DNA of 64,000 bases from Anthostomella pinea (taxonomy: Eukaryota > Ascomycota > Sordariomycetes > Xylariales > Xylariaceae). Within the stretch, counting starts at the first letter, position 1. Every line of letters starts with the position of its first letter. Location: the NCBI GenBank assembly GCA_963556695.1, contig CAUWAG010000004.1:372001-436000 (forward strand), written 5' to 3'. The position numbers and the translations under genes were made by a program. Shown here one piece after another: positions 37,976-49,291 of this stretch. The notes beneath the pieces were generated by a model. It saw nothing but the letters and a program-made list of their open reading frames with translations. It made no database searches and was not told where the DNA came from.

Positions 37976-39288
37976 TACAGTGGGTTGGTACAATGCGTGG
38001 ACAAAAGTCTCCGCCCGATCCCCAATTTTACCCCTTCCATCTACTATACCCTCCAACTCAATTGAACCATAACGCATCTAATTCTGGTGATAGAATTCTC
38101 AAATAAATTGTATTTAATAACTAAGTCAATAGTGTGTATACCAACCACCGGCGCGCCTCACTGCAGCTATTCGGTCCTCCAGTGACTCCATCAAGGCCCG
38201 AACCTGCTCCGGATCGATCTCTGATCACGCCTGCTCAATTAACTCGTGTGCGTAGCGATAATGGGGGATATTATCCTTCAATTCAGAAAATTCAGGCTCG
38301 ATTTCACGTATGTTCTTCTTCAGAAGTCGCCAAACGTGCTCGATTGGGTTCATATCGGGGCTGTGAGGAGGCCAGTCGATACAGTGGATGCCGTGCTCCT
38401 CTATCCACTCCGGAACACCGCCAGTGAGGTGAATTTTTGCGTTATTTTGAACAAAAGGATCTCTAGCCTCGTAGACCGGAAGCAGGCCTTCCTCAAGAAC
38501 CCATTTGTATGACTCTGCGGATACTCCTCTGCGCGGAGCATCCGGATCAAGTGGGCAGAAGACCAACTTGCCTAGTCCTCCTTCTCCGCCGCGTAGCCAG
38601 ATCATAGACCACACCATTATTGAAATACGAGATTTGCCGTGATCCGTCTCGTTCACGAGATCATAACAGTACCGCTCTGAAGAGAATTGGATGGCCCAAT
38701 CGCCTGGATTATCGGATGAGTTTTGGACCGTATATTTATCTGAGAACATGGCTCGCAATAACTCCTCTAGGTGTTCTGGTATGCTGTAATAATTGGTGAA
38801 AGTGAGCCTCTTCTGAGCATCCTTATCCGTGAGCTTGATTCGCTTTGCTGCGCGCCACTTCTGGGGGCCGTGTGCATGACATATCCTCTTGATAGTCTTG
38901 GGAGAGCATGAAACGTGGGCTTCATTTCGGATCTTTTGCCACGTCGCCCTGGGGAGCTCTCTTGCCTTCTCGATCACACGAGCGCGTTTGCGAGTGTTCA
39001 AAACGGGTGGACGACCACTCCTTGAGGCACATTTTGGTGTGGTGGCCTCAAAGTTAGTGGTGATATCAGAGATGATTTTCAGGCGTTTCGTTTTGAACGC
39101 GGTTGCAATATCCCTGTGCGTTCTGCCGTCGATTCGCGCCACCACAATTGTTAAGCGAGCTTCTGAAGTGAATTCGCCATTAACGACGCGATTGCCGCTC
39201 AGTTTGTCTCCAAAAGATCGTAAATCTATTATTAATTGCGGTGTTGAGAGTGGTGAAGTCGAAGGGTGATTGACGCGTTGTTTTGATC
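37976..39288 (-). mobile_element. Tc1/mariner-like element (copy 2) inserted in a LINE
   Basis: A transposase frame of about 350 codons is open from about 39285 to 38225. It has an HTH part (RTHRDIATAFKTKRL), first catalytic Asp (MFSDKYTVQNS), a block reading VQNNAKIH where Tc1 transposases normally have QDNAPIH, and DWPPHSPDMNPIEHVWRLLK. The second catalytic Asp is thus Asn (codon at 38444-38446), so the enzyme should be dead even though the frame is open. The left end is near 37976 (TA then CAGTGGGTTGG). The right end is unclear: from about 39290 the sequence is LINE, recognisable by comparison with the other LINE copy. The listed start of the frame reads into LINE sequence and is not the true start. 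Confidence 0.8.
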
Positions 39289-42268
39289 TGAAGGAGATTG
39301 TAACTGCAAAGCAGCTGTTCAGACATACAGGGCCCTTTCCAAACAGACTACAAGCCAAGAAGGGCGGAATTCAGCCCGACGGGAATTTCGCCGCGTGGTT
39401 CGGAAAGCTAGGAGAGAATACTGGCAGACTCTAATCAATTCAGCAACTGAGCCAAAGGACCTATACAGAATCGTCTCTTAGCACAAGCTATTAACAGGAT
39501 TGCGTTCCCCCCTAATCATCATAGGAGACCAAATATTCGAGTCACAAGAAAGCAAGGCAAATGCACTACGTTTAGCCACGCTTGAATGAAGTACCTCAGA
39601 CAACGATATCATCGACCCCTGGTCCGCTCAGATCATACAACCCAAGCCACACATCCCCCTTGAATACCATGTCGGACTGGAAGAGGCTGAAGGGTGCACT
39701 TTAGGGACCAAGAGCAACTCCCCGGGAATAGATACCCTCACAGTAGGGATTCTGAAAGCTTGCTGGCCATTCATTGTGGAACATATCAGAGCCCTTTTCC
39801 AGACCTGTTTACAGATTGGACACCACCCTGAACCATTCAAAGTAGCTGAGGTAGTGATGATCCCAAAACTAAGAAAGAAAGACTACTCCAATCCCAGGGC
39901 CTACAGACCAATATTGTTACTGTCGTGTCTTGGCAAAGGCCTAGAATAACTCATCGCGAAAAGAATTACCTGGTTTGTTGTCAAACTTGGAATTCTAGCT
40001 CCACAACATTTTGGAGCTCTACCAAAGCGCTCTGCCACTGACCTGGTAGCTGCACTCATACACGATATTGAGCAGGCCCTCGACCAAGGCCTCGTTGTAA
40101 TGGTAGTCACGTCAGATGTGAAAGGGGCCTTTGATGCTGCCCTAATGGGACTGCTGATGGTTCGCATGAGAGAACAGGGCTGGCCGGGCTTTCTCATAAG
40201 ATGGGTCCAATCATTCATGTCTGAGCGGTCCGCAAGGGTTCGGTTTGAAGATATTGTAACCGATATTAAAGCTCTCACTTGTGGGCTACCACAAGGCTCA
40301 CCAGCCTCTCCAATCCTTTACATGCTGTATAGAGCCAATCTGTGCCCGACTTGGTATGAAAAAGAGACGTTTTGGATATATAGACGACCTAGCGACTCTC
40401 TGCATTAGAAAGAGCCTTAAAGAAACAGCTATAGAGACTTCTGAAAATCTTTACTTGCTCAGTCAATGGGGATATAACAACACTATTGAATTTGACCCTG
40501 ACAAAACTGAGATCATGCACTTCTCAAGGAAAAAGAACTCAGACAACCCTCCAGTCTGCCACAGGACAATAAACAAAACAGCAAAGGACTCCATGTGATG
40601 GCTGGGTGTCTCCCTGGATAGAAAACTAAACTTCAAAAATCACGTTTCTTACTGGGCCAAGAAAGCTAATAAGGTAACAAATTATCTTCAAGGACTATGC
40701 AACACAGTCAAAGGACTTCCAGTAAAGTCAATCAAGAGGGTTATGAAAGCTTGTGTTATTCCTATTCTTACACACGGCCTAGAGGCCTGGTACCCAGGAA
40801 TCGAGAAAGTTGGGAGCTTAGGTGGGACATCAGCATATCGCATTAAGGGGCTTCTTGGAACAATAGATGCCGTACTACGAACAGCGATCAGGGCTATCTT
40901 GCCAGTCTGGAAAACACACCCTGGACATATCTTATACTTTGAATCGTAGATTCCCCCAGCAGGAGTTCTTGCAGAGTTAATAAGACGACGTCACGGCCTC
41001 TGACTAGGATGAATAGACCAGAGACACCCTCTTATTGGCAGGCTCTAAATACAAGCTCACAAGAATCCAACAAGGTTACAAAGGAGCTTCCAGCTAGTCC
41101 CTGACTTCCAGAGACCAATACTTACCAAGCCATCATAAAAAAAGCCCCCAATCCGTAAAGACAAAGACAAAGAAACAAAGCTCTTAAAGCAATGGCTACA
41201 GGAGAGAAACATGAACACTAACCTTGTCATTTATTCAGATAGATCATAGTTGGACGACCAAGGCATAATCCGCACTGGATGGGGTTATACCATCAGGAAA
41301 GGCGGCACTACACAAGAAGTATACCGGGGAAAGGACAGACTTCTCCAAGCAGAAGTAGTAGATACTGAAGTCCATAATGCTTTCCAAAGTCTTGTAACAG
41401 CCAGGGCAATTGGACACAGAAAATAGCTATATGTCTGCCTGGACAACACGTCAGTGATAGATGGGCTCAATAGGACTCCACCCAAGACATCACAGAACAT
41501 TTTTCTACGATTTCAAGAACTTGTCACAGCACACACTCCTGGAGTGACCGTCAAGTAGATTCCTGGACACAGAGATATTGATAGCAATGAAACTATTAAT
41601 ATACTAACAAAAGAGAGTACCATATTAGAAACAGACACAACAAACCTTTTTATAATCTCTTGGGTCAAGAGAGATCTCAAAAGAAAGGGCAAGAAAGAGT
41701 TCAACTAATGGTAAAAAGACCAATCAGAACCTAGATATCAAGAAATATACTCACATATAATAACTGAAAGAGACCTTATATCTTTTAAGAGGAGTACTTT
41801 ATACAGACTTTTAGCAGCCAGATCTGGACATGGCGACTTTGCCAGATACCATGAACGCTTTGGGCATACAGACTCAAATGATCACTACAGCTATGGTGAA
41901 AAGAAAACACCATAACATATTTTCTTTTGTAAGAGGCTAGGAAAAAACCAGCTGCTGCCTAGGTACTCGCCTAAGATAGCTTGTTTACAATACTTAGGAG
42001 AGAGGAGCACAGAATAAACAAAATTCATAAAGAAGAGCAAGTTCTTTTCAATAATCTGCCCCCGATAGATAGCTTTTCTTGAAAGACCAGATGGATGACC
42101 CCAAGGTCATACCGCCACAACAACGGGGATGGGCCCGTGAGCGGGACTGACTGTACTTATTATCTTGAGACCTCCATAACCCTGCGATACAGAGGCTCTG
42201 GGAGGCGTAGTTTGCACTACTGAGGAGCTACCCCCCACGTTAAATACAATCAATCAATCAATCAATCA
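39289..42268 (+). mobile_element. RIP-damaged LINE (copy 1), 5'-truncated
   Basis: Homologous along its length to the reverse-oriented LINE at 55399-61332. It contains the distal part of ORF2: a linker (PLEYHVGLEEAEGC), reverse transcriptase with LPQGSPASPILYML and FGYIDDLAT (YADD in the other copy), a broken RNase H (VIYSDRS, stop, LDDQG) and the shared 3' UTR. Stops are frequent; many are TAG/TAA where copy 2 has CAG, CAA or TGG. The 3' end is an (AATC)n tail at about 42245-42268. The 5' part is absent; the Tc1-like copy 2 abuts it. Non-functional. Confidence 0.9.
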
Positions 42269-42274
42269 GTTATT

Positions 42275-42643
42275 CTATCTCCACCGATGACGATGATCAA
42301 TGAGGTACACGATAGCCACATCTCCACCACACGTTGCTCTGAATAGAGCGCCGTCGATTGAGAGCCATCGTTTCAGGTTCTTTTTTCGGTACTCTTTGAG
42401 CTTGGCTGGAATGTCTTTGAAGGTGTATATCTGAGCTCTGAGTTCAGGGATCGCATCGCCAGTTTCGTGCCAGTTTACCGAATGCACTCACGCATGTGCC
42501 TCATCGGCGACACGGCTACCAATGGCCAGGAGATCGCCAATGGCGTCGCTCAACCGCTTGCTGTCGTCTTCATTCTTGTTGCGTGCTGGCTCTACTGCGC
42601 TGAGTCGGCGAGTTATGTGCGCAGTCAAAGCATCGGCGGACAT
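42275..42643 (-). CDS. Small protein (104 aa), unknown, beside a LINE tail
   Basis: Two exons, 42643-42492 and 42437-42275, assembled from splice sites (GTGAGT donor, ACTCAG acceptor); 315 nt in all, phase kept. The protein starts MSADALTAHITRRLSAVEPA, continues RLSDAIGDLLAIGSRVADEA and ends YRKKNLKRWLSIDGALFRAT...VYLIDHRHRW. It is mostly helical and charged, with no signal peptide, membrane span or known domain. The TAG stop lies about 6 bp from the end of the LINE tail, so the LINE landed just 3' of the coding region. Even codon use and the clean intron argue for a real host gene, or the surviving N-terminal part of one. Confidence 0.5.
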
Positions 42644-43333
42644 GATTCACACGGTGTAGGGAACAGATGTAGGTAGCTTCCTTGGCCCGTACTTCAGGCA
42701 ATAAGGCGTTGGGGCTTGGGCACACGTGAGGCTCGAGGTCGCCAGGATCATACGTTACTTTAGGCAGCGAGGGCCATTTCTGCCATCCAATCGTTCCTCC
42801 CATGCAGTCATACCGGCCTGCAGCCAGGGTTCGCATGAAAGCCTAGGCGAACAGGCGAGAATTAGGCCAAATGGATTATCTCTGACACCCAACATTGAAG
42901 TTACGCGTGTTCAGAAGAGCGTCACTAGCTTAAGTTTCTGGTCGGAATTAAGAAGGAAATAAAGGATAACTATACAACTCCGCACGTTACGCCTTTCCTT
43001 CTGCTTGCGGCCAAGAAAACGAGGCATTTTTATCATCTACCATCATGCTCGCACTAGACTAGGTGAAAGAGACGGGGTTCCGGGGACGATTGGGGCTATT
43101 AAAAGGAACACGAGACAGATCCGGACTGCTTTAGATAGTAACGTATAGTCAAACCACCCTTTACTACCAGGTCGCAATGCCCCATCTTGGTGGTCGCACG
43201 GGTTTTTCGAAGCCTGGAACATGGTCCCCTGCCAATTGAGTTTTGTTTCGACTGCCCATGATAACCTCTATAGCTCTGACACTTGAAGAGCACCCAACCG
43301 CCGTTGGTCTCCTGCCCCAAAACTTGTATTCTC
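42644..43333. other. Intergenic between two host-like genes
   Basis: About 690 bp; upstream of the 104-aa gene and downstream of the kinase-fold pseudogene. No repeat or gene recognised. Confidence 0.4.
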
Positions 43334-44495
43334 CTAGGTGATGGTGATCTCCTTGCTTGAGGCATCAAGCAACCAGGAACGTTCTGACATCCATCGATGA
43401 AGTCCTTTACTGAAGCAGGAATTGTAGACCAGGTCCTGCCAGTCGACGTTGGGAGCTGACACGACAGTCTTCATGAGTGATGCAAGTGAATCCGGTTGTG
43501 AGTCGATATCCGACAGATGTGATATGGTATACTGACGGTCCGCTAAGAGCTCGGCTGAGGGCTGTATACTTCCAGTTGCAGAAGTCGAGAAGCCAGGTGG
43601 CAGGGGTGCTGGATCATTCACATCTGGGTCGATCGCAAGAAATCTCGGAAGCCGCAGCGCAAGCTGCAGCGGACAGAAACGAGCAAAGACCCAACCAATG
43701 ATCCTGTAACGACACGTCAGTGTCACCAGTCTATGGCATGGTCACTGTAAAAGCTTACCCAGTGATGTTGTACTCATGATCGACGATGATCTTGTGCGCG
43801 GCCAGGTTCCCATGTGAGATGGCAAACAGCGATGACTCGAGGCACCAACTCCCGATGCAGCAGGCAGCTCTGGAGGTCGAGCTCCGGCAGGTCACCCCGC
43901 TTGAAACGCTCAATCTTGCCATCGACGATGTCCGTCAAGTAGCGCGTGGCCGAAGTTCCTGGGCCTGAGCTGGCGTTAGCTGGGTAGCCGGTGAGATCAG
44001 AATAGGGAAGCTCATACGCGATTCTTTGGTGCATTGGGCTAACTCCAGTTGGATGTCCACAAGCTGGTGGAGGACCTTCTGCCTCTGCTCCGGCTTTGCG
44101 GGCTGAGTTGAGCTCCATTCCAACACGGTTCCCGGAATCCAGCTCAGGGCGAGGTACGGATGCCCAAGTCCGTTGTCGATGCCATGATCGCCGCCGATCA
44201 ATCTCGGCGACCAGCGGATTCCAGAGTCGCTCATTCTGGTCAAGGTCACTATCTCGTCCTCGACTATACTCGAGAGGCCATTCGGCGTGAGAGTGCTACC
44301 TGCATGCACGGGAATACGAATGGCCCAAGTCTCGCCGTTTGGAAACTTGACGGCATAGATCTGACACTGACCCACGTCGATCGGCTTCTCATCTGTCCCG
44401 AAGCAGAATGATGGCAAAGCACCGTCTTTCCTGAGGGGGGCCACAACGGCTAGGACCTTGGGCGCCGGGAACACCCGTGGTACTTGGGAGGCCAT
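43334..44495 (-). pseudogene. Aminoglycoside-phosphotransferase-fold protein, frameshifted
   Basis: Three exons fit: about 44495 to 44004 (donor GTATGA), an exon from about 43962 to the GTAAGC donor near 43760, and about 43702-43334. The start MASQVPRVFPAPK leads into a small-lobe-like block (CQIYAVKFPNGETWAIRIP). Large-lobe parts follow: HPYLALSWIPGTVLEW, then LLHRELVPR and the catalytic-loop-like ISHGNLAAHKIIVDHEYN, and GWVFARFCPLQ. Between LVPR and ESSLFAISHGNL the sense jumps frame near 43835, with no intron possible, so the gene is broken by a small indel. In fungi this fold forms a large family of mostly uncharacterised kinase-like proteins, often near transposons. The catalytic Asp of HGD is Asn here (HGN). 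The upstream frame is open to 44579, so the true start is uncertain. Confidence 0.65.
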
Positions 44496-45198
44496 GGCCA
44501 AGAGGATCGTGGAGAAAGCTGACTCAACGGCGCAAGAGCAGAAGCATTCCTTACGGTTGTTGGCAAATGGATCATACAATAACCACTACGAAAGGAAGGT
44601 TGAAGTTGATGGGAAATTCAAGAGGGGAGGTATACGAAATGATCGTACCGCCTCTGTATGTGCAGGCAGCAGTCTTGGGTTTCTCCATTCTGACAATCTG
44701 CCCCCTTGTATGGATGCAGCGTGAAGTTGGTTAGTACTGGGTGATCTGTTGGCTCGCTGCGCCTCACGCACCGAAGCAGAAACGAGAACCAAACGCTTCC
44801 AGCCGTACTCTGCATGATCTCCGCCACTATGCATCACTCCCAGTCGGTGCCTTGATGCATGCGGAGACGCCGGCCTGTACCGGTATCTGCCTCCGGGCCA
44901 GACACAGCTACACTGAACACTCAAATGGCTGCGAAGTCTACGCCTGTAATAGGCACCCTATGAGAGAGATAACTGTACAATATTCAGACCCTTATATTGC
45001 TTATCTCAGGTAATCATTCATTTTGAAGTATTTATGAAACAGCCGTGGTGGTGCGCGTGCAGAGACTAAGAAGTGTGATTGTAGCCCATGGGCGAGGAGG
45101 GAAACAGTGTTGACAGTAAAGCGAGAACACAGTCCTGACCACTCCGATGGAATAGCCACGGAACTCATTTACCATTCACATCATACTCCATATCAATA
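44496..45198. other. Intergenic between kinase-fold genes
   Basis: About 700 bp. Frames on both strands overlap and have no domains. Part may belong to an unrecognised 5' exon of the kinase-fold pseudogene. Confidence 0.35.
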
Positions 45199-45860
45199 CT
45201 ACCAAAAGGCGGTATCGAATCTCTTAAAGTCGACTATGATCAAATCGCTGGTCGCTTTTTCAGCGGTTTCAAAGTCAATGACATAGACTTTCTTGCCCAG
45301 GATGAGGAAATTCCCAGTATTCGGATCTCCATGCACCCAGCCCTTCTTGTGCATTGTCTCGAGGACTTCGCGGCATGCATCTTTGTCCTCCTTTCGCTCC
45401 GCCTGGCGGGCCAACTTTAGGTACTCAGAAACAAAGCCCACCCTCACACCCTCGAGGTTGACGATGGCCAGAATCTGGGGCGTAATGTCTTCTGCCTGGA
45501 GGGCTTTATGGACCTCGAGCTCGGTATTGACTGCATAAGAGATCCTGACCCAGATTTCGTTTGAACTGAGCTTCTTTGCTTCGGCCGTTTTGGGATCGAT
45601 CTTAACATTAAAGGACGTGACCCCGTCTTCCGGATACCCACTCTTGCTGAGCTCGCTCAATTCAAATGTGGGTAAATCATCCCAGCCTGACCGGCTCTGG
45701 ATATTTGCCGTCGTCTTCGAGTTGACATTGCGGCCCTGGGTTGAGGAGTCAGCTGATATTCTTCGACCCAGCGGAGGCGAGCACCCACCTCAGTCGGAAA
45801 CTGGGCCGACTCAATAGCTAGCCATGCAAGGCCAAAACCGAATAAGTTCAAGAAGCGCAT
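45199..45860 (-). CDS. Protein-kinase-fold protein with a predicted signal peptide
   Basis: Two exons, 45860-45789 and 45735-45199 (donor GTGGGT, acceptor CCCAG, phase 0), encode 202 aa. The first exon is exactly a signal-peptide-like stretch (MRFLNLFGFGLAWLAIESAQ). The second has a compact kinase fold: SYAVNTELEVHKALQ, hinge-like VGFVSEYLKLA, catalytic loop GWVHGDPNTGNFLI (HGDxxxxN) and metal-loop YVIDFETA. It lacks a Gly-rich loop and the substrate lobe of a full kinase, and is much shorter than the usual 250-300 aa. Either it is a minimal RIO/APH-like kinase, or a derived secreted pseudokinase. Secretion is inferred. An upstream in-frame ATG near 45920 would bury the hydrophobic stretch. 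Confidence 0.65.
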
Positions 45861-47191
45861 GCTGTATGAAGCAAGGAGTAGCTCCGTCAGTTGTCTTGCA
45901 AGAGCGTGTATCGTTGACAATCACAGTTCGGCGGATGGTGACTTAGGAAATGATATTGTGGTTGTACGTGAAGAAGAAAGGTAACTATGAAGCTAGCTGA
46001 AGACATGATCTGGTATATATAGGAGTTGATCCCGTGGCGGCTGCCTAGTGCTGTGACGTTCATTGGCTGTAGACTCTGAGAACCGCCGATGTGTCTTGAA
46101 ACCCCGTTTTGACGTTAATACATGGATTGAGTGGCGAGCTTGGGTGATCAAGGACCTACAGTAGAGACTGCTGCTGCCTGCATTGATCACTATATATAGA
46201 AGTGGACCATACGCTTGAAGGATGACAGATGCTGGGCACTTGGCATTACGGATTCACGGTGGCATGCTTCGGTCTGTGTAAGAGGTTGTTCGGGGCCGCA
46301 AATCTAATGATGATATTCTCGTTATGCATTGTTAGATACGGACTGTCCAAAATCCCGACCTAGGGAAACGCTAACCATTACCATCCTTGCTGCCTGTCAA
46401 AAAAAACTAGCCCCCCATGTTTGCCACTCCCGAAATGGAAACAGGTGATCCTTCGGCCTAGAGATACTTCTAAAATAAGAGAATTCAGTTAAATGCGGCC
46501 CTCGAGAGCTAAGAAGTCGTATGCCGTTCGGGAGTGCCGAAAAGGCAGGCTTGGTTACCGCCCCGCGCTGAGGTCCGGCGCCTTTCCTTTCTTCATCAGA
46601 TCATGGTGTCGCCGAAGGCGATAGCAATTGAAGAGCTCGCGGGTCTGGCGTGGCACGGACCTGAAGTGACTGCACAATGTTAAGAGAGGAGCCTCCATCC
46701 CCAAAAGACATTCCAGTCGAAACCTTGCGTTAATCAATAAAACGATCATATTATCTTTGATTGGGTGGGATGGCCCATCATGGCAGGGAACCTCAAACTG
46801 TTGAATGGCGCGCAAGCCACCGTGACGTTCAGCGAGGTGGCAGTGCACTAACAAGGCCAATAGGGCATTTTTGGGCCACTTAGCCCACAGAAGGATTTTC
46901 ACAGAGATACAACAAGAACACGGATTACACCAGAATATACGTTTTCACCCATCTAAATGCCCCCACGCTCTGTTTGACACAAAGAGTACGCACTCAATGT
47001 TTGTACGGTAGAGTGCACGCATTTTAGTTCACCAAGCATCATCATGGTGTTTCACCTCCAGGGATAAATCTAATCACGTATGAAGTCTACACCTACCGGA
47101 TGTTACTCTGAGTGCAAAAACATTATGTTCTTATGTGAAGCTGATCTAGGCGCCTTGTTTACCGCAATAGTTCATTTCAATTTGTGTATGG
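45861..47191. other. Intergenic, AT-richer, no supportable gene
   Basis: About 1.3 kb between the kinase-fold gene and the pogo/Fot1 element. The frame at 46555-46902 has no domain. Nothing else was recognised. Confidence 0.4.
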
Positions 47192-47193
47192 TA

Positions 47194-47244
47194 TAACGTG
47201 GATGACAAGCGAGCGGCAATTACAAGCGAACGGCAACTTTTCAC
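47194..47244 (+). repeat. Left terminal inverted repeat, pogo copy 1
   Basis: A 51-bp inverted repeat paired with 49239-49289; it begins TAACGTGGATGACAAGCGAG. The two copies differ by G/A and C/T only. Confidence 0.9.
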
Positions 47245-49238
47245 CAGCCACCTAACCTTTCAATCAAGGTTCCTAACTAATCAACCAACAATAATGGCAT
47301 TGCGTTATAGCAAATCAGACTTACAGCTTGCTGTCTAAGTTAAGCGACGCGACCCTCATATTACCATTGGTAAGCTTTCTAAGACTTTCTATGTCCCATA
47401 TAATACCTTGAAGGCTAGAATTGCTGGCCGACCATCACGACGCGATAGCATGCCCAATATTTTGAAACTTACGGTTTCTGAAGAAAATGCCATTCTTTCC
47501 TTCATTCTTGACCTAGATGCGCGAGCATTTCCACCCCGGTACAGTTATGTTGAAGATATGGCAAATCAATTGTTGGCAGCGCGTGGGGATGGACGTGTTA
47601 GAAAGAACTAGACGCAGAACTTCACCAAACGCATATCAGGCCTCCGGACGCGTTTTTATCGAAAAATGGATTACCAGAGGGTCTTGAACAAAGATCCAGA
47701 CGCGTATTGCGCATGGTTTTGCCAAATTGTGGCGGTAATTGCGAAACATGGTATCCAAGACGCGGATATTTACAGCTTCAACGAGACTGGGTTTATGATG
47801 GGCATTATTGGGTCTGGTATGGTTGTTATAAGCGCTGAAAGACGTAATAGCCCTAGACAAGCTCAGCAAGGCAACAGAGAATGGTCTACAGCAATTTCTG
47901 CTGTCAATGCTGATGGTTGGGTGGTCCCGCAGTTCATCATTCTACAGGGCAAAACCCACCTCGCGTCATGGTATTGCGACATGACATTACCACGCAATTG
48001 GAAGGTGGCTGTGTTCAATAACGGGTAGACTACAAACGAGATTGGGTTGGAATGGATTCGGCATTTTGACAAGTATACCAGGCCGCGTATGACTGCCGGT
48101 AAACTCCTCCTTGTACTAAATGGTCATGAAAGCTACCATTCCCAGATTTTTGAGGATTATTATCAGAACAACAGTATTATTACCCTTTGTATGCCTGCCC
48201 ACTCGTCACACAGGCTCCAGCTTTTAGATGTCAGTTGTTTTGGCCCGCTCAAACGAGCGTACAGTCGCATGATTGAGGATCTCATCCAGCGTCATATAAC
48301 CCACATTTCGAAGGAGGACTTCCTTGCAGCGTTTTGTGAAGTACACAACACTGCTATAATGCCAGGAAACATTCGAGCAGGTTTCTGTCACGACCAGATC
48401 AAGGCATTGAGGCGAACTCAGTCCATTGGGTGCTATAGACGAAGATTCTAAGCTAAAGAGAAAAGGAAAGAAATGACGAACAACGCATTGCGAAAAGCGC
48501 GACCAAGTCCAGGAGCAGGTGGAGCTCTGCTTGTGCCTGATCCCCACAGCCAGCTTCCGATTGGCTACCACAGTCCTGGCAGTTGAGTGCTGCTTGGGAG
48601 CAGGTCCTCACAGTTTCAGTGCCACTGAGTTTGTTCCTTTCGACCTAGAAAGTGTCATTTTGAAGCTGGATGCTGTCGCTGTCGTACAAACACCGTCGCC
48701 AGACCCCAATCTGCCACCCACTACTTGAACTTTGAAGACGCCTACCACTATCAATGAAGCGATAAACCAGTCGGTTTATATCTGAAATTGAGTCAAAAAC
48801 CACCAGGGAAGCTCACCTACATCAATAGTTGATGTATTGAGCTCATTTTTAAAGGCTACATACGGTCTTATGCACAAGGTCACTTTGGTTGATTCCCGGG
48901 TCTGCGAGCTAGAGGAGGCCAATCACCTGCTAAGTAAGTACCAGAGGATAAAAAACAAATATTTAACAAAAAGAGAAGTACTTTTTATTAAAGATGCAGT
49001 AGGTCTCTAGGCTATAAAGGATGATAATAAGCTGGCAAGACAGAAAATGGGTGAAGGTAGTCATCGTCCGAGGAGGTCAGCACCGCGTGAGCGACGTTGT
49101 GGCGTTTGTGGCAACACTGACTATAATGCACAAACTTGTACAATAGAGATAGAAACGTCTGAAGAAAAAGAATCCGATTGATTAGATTAAATTAAATGCG
49201 TTGTGGTTGAGTTATTTGACATGTTGGTTGGAAGGTTA

Positions 49239-49289
49239 GTGAAAAGTTACCGTTCGCTTGTAATTGCCGCTCGCTTGTCATCTACGTTA
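49239..49289 (-). repeat. Right terminal inverted repeat, pogo copy 1
   Basis: Partner of 47194-47244, followed by the TA target duplication at 49290-49291. Confidence 0.9.
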
Positions 49290-49291
49290 TA

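Larger units (their letters stand above)
47192..49291 (+). mobile_element. Pogo/Fot1-like DNA transposon (copy 1), both ends intact
   Basis: Bounded by TA duplications at 47192-47193 and 49290-49291. Terminal inverted repeats of about 51 bp (47194-47244 and 49239-49289) differ at only two transition positions. The DDE transposase is read in pieces from about 47300 to 48450: ARIAGRPSRRDSM, GFMMGIIGSGMVV, WSTAISAVNADGW, then PAHSSHRLQLLDVSCFGPLK and the C-terminal IMPGNIRAGF. First catalytic Asp is Asn (YSFNETGF, 47780-47782) and the second is Asn as well (LVLNGHESYHS, 48119-48121). TGG to TAG is likely at 48026-48028. All are G-to-A type. The element is inactive but could be mobilised in trans by a related transposase. 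Confidence 0.9.

Noticed and set aside
38225..39358. A 377-aa Tc1-like protein starting at 39358
   Set aside because: The first roughly 20 codons match the other LINE copy, so the start lies in LINE sequence; the transposase proper begins further in.
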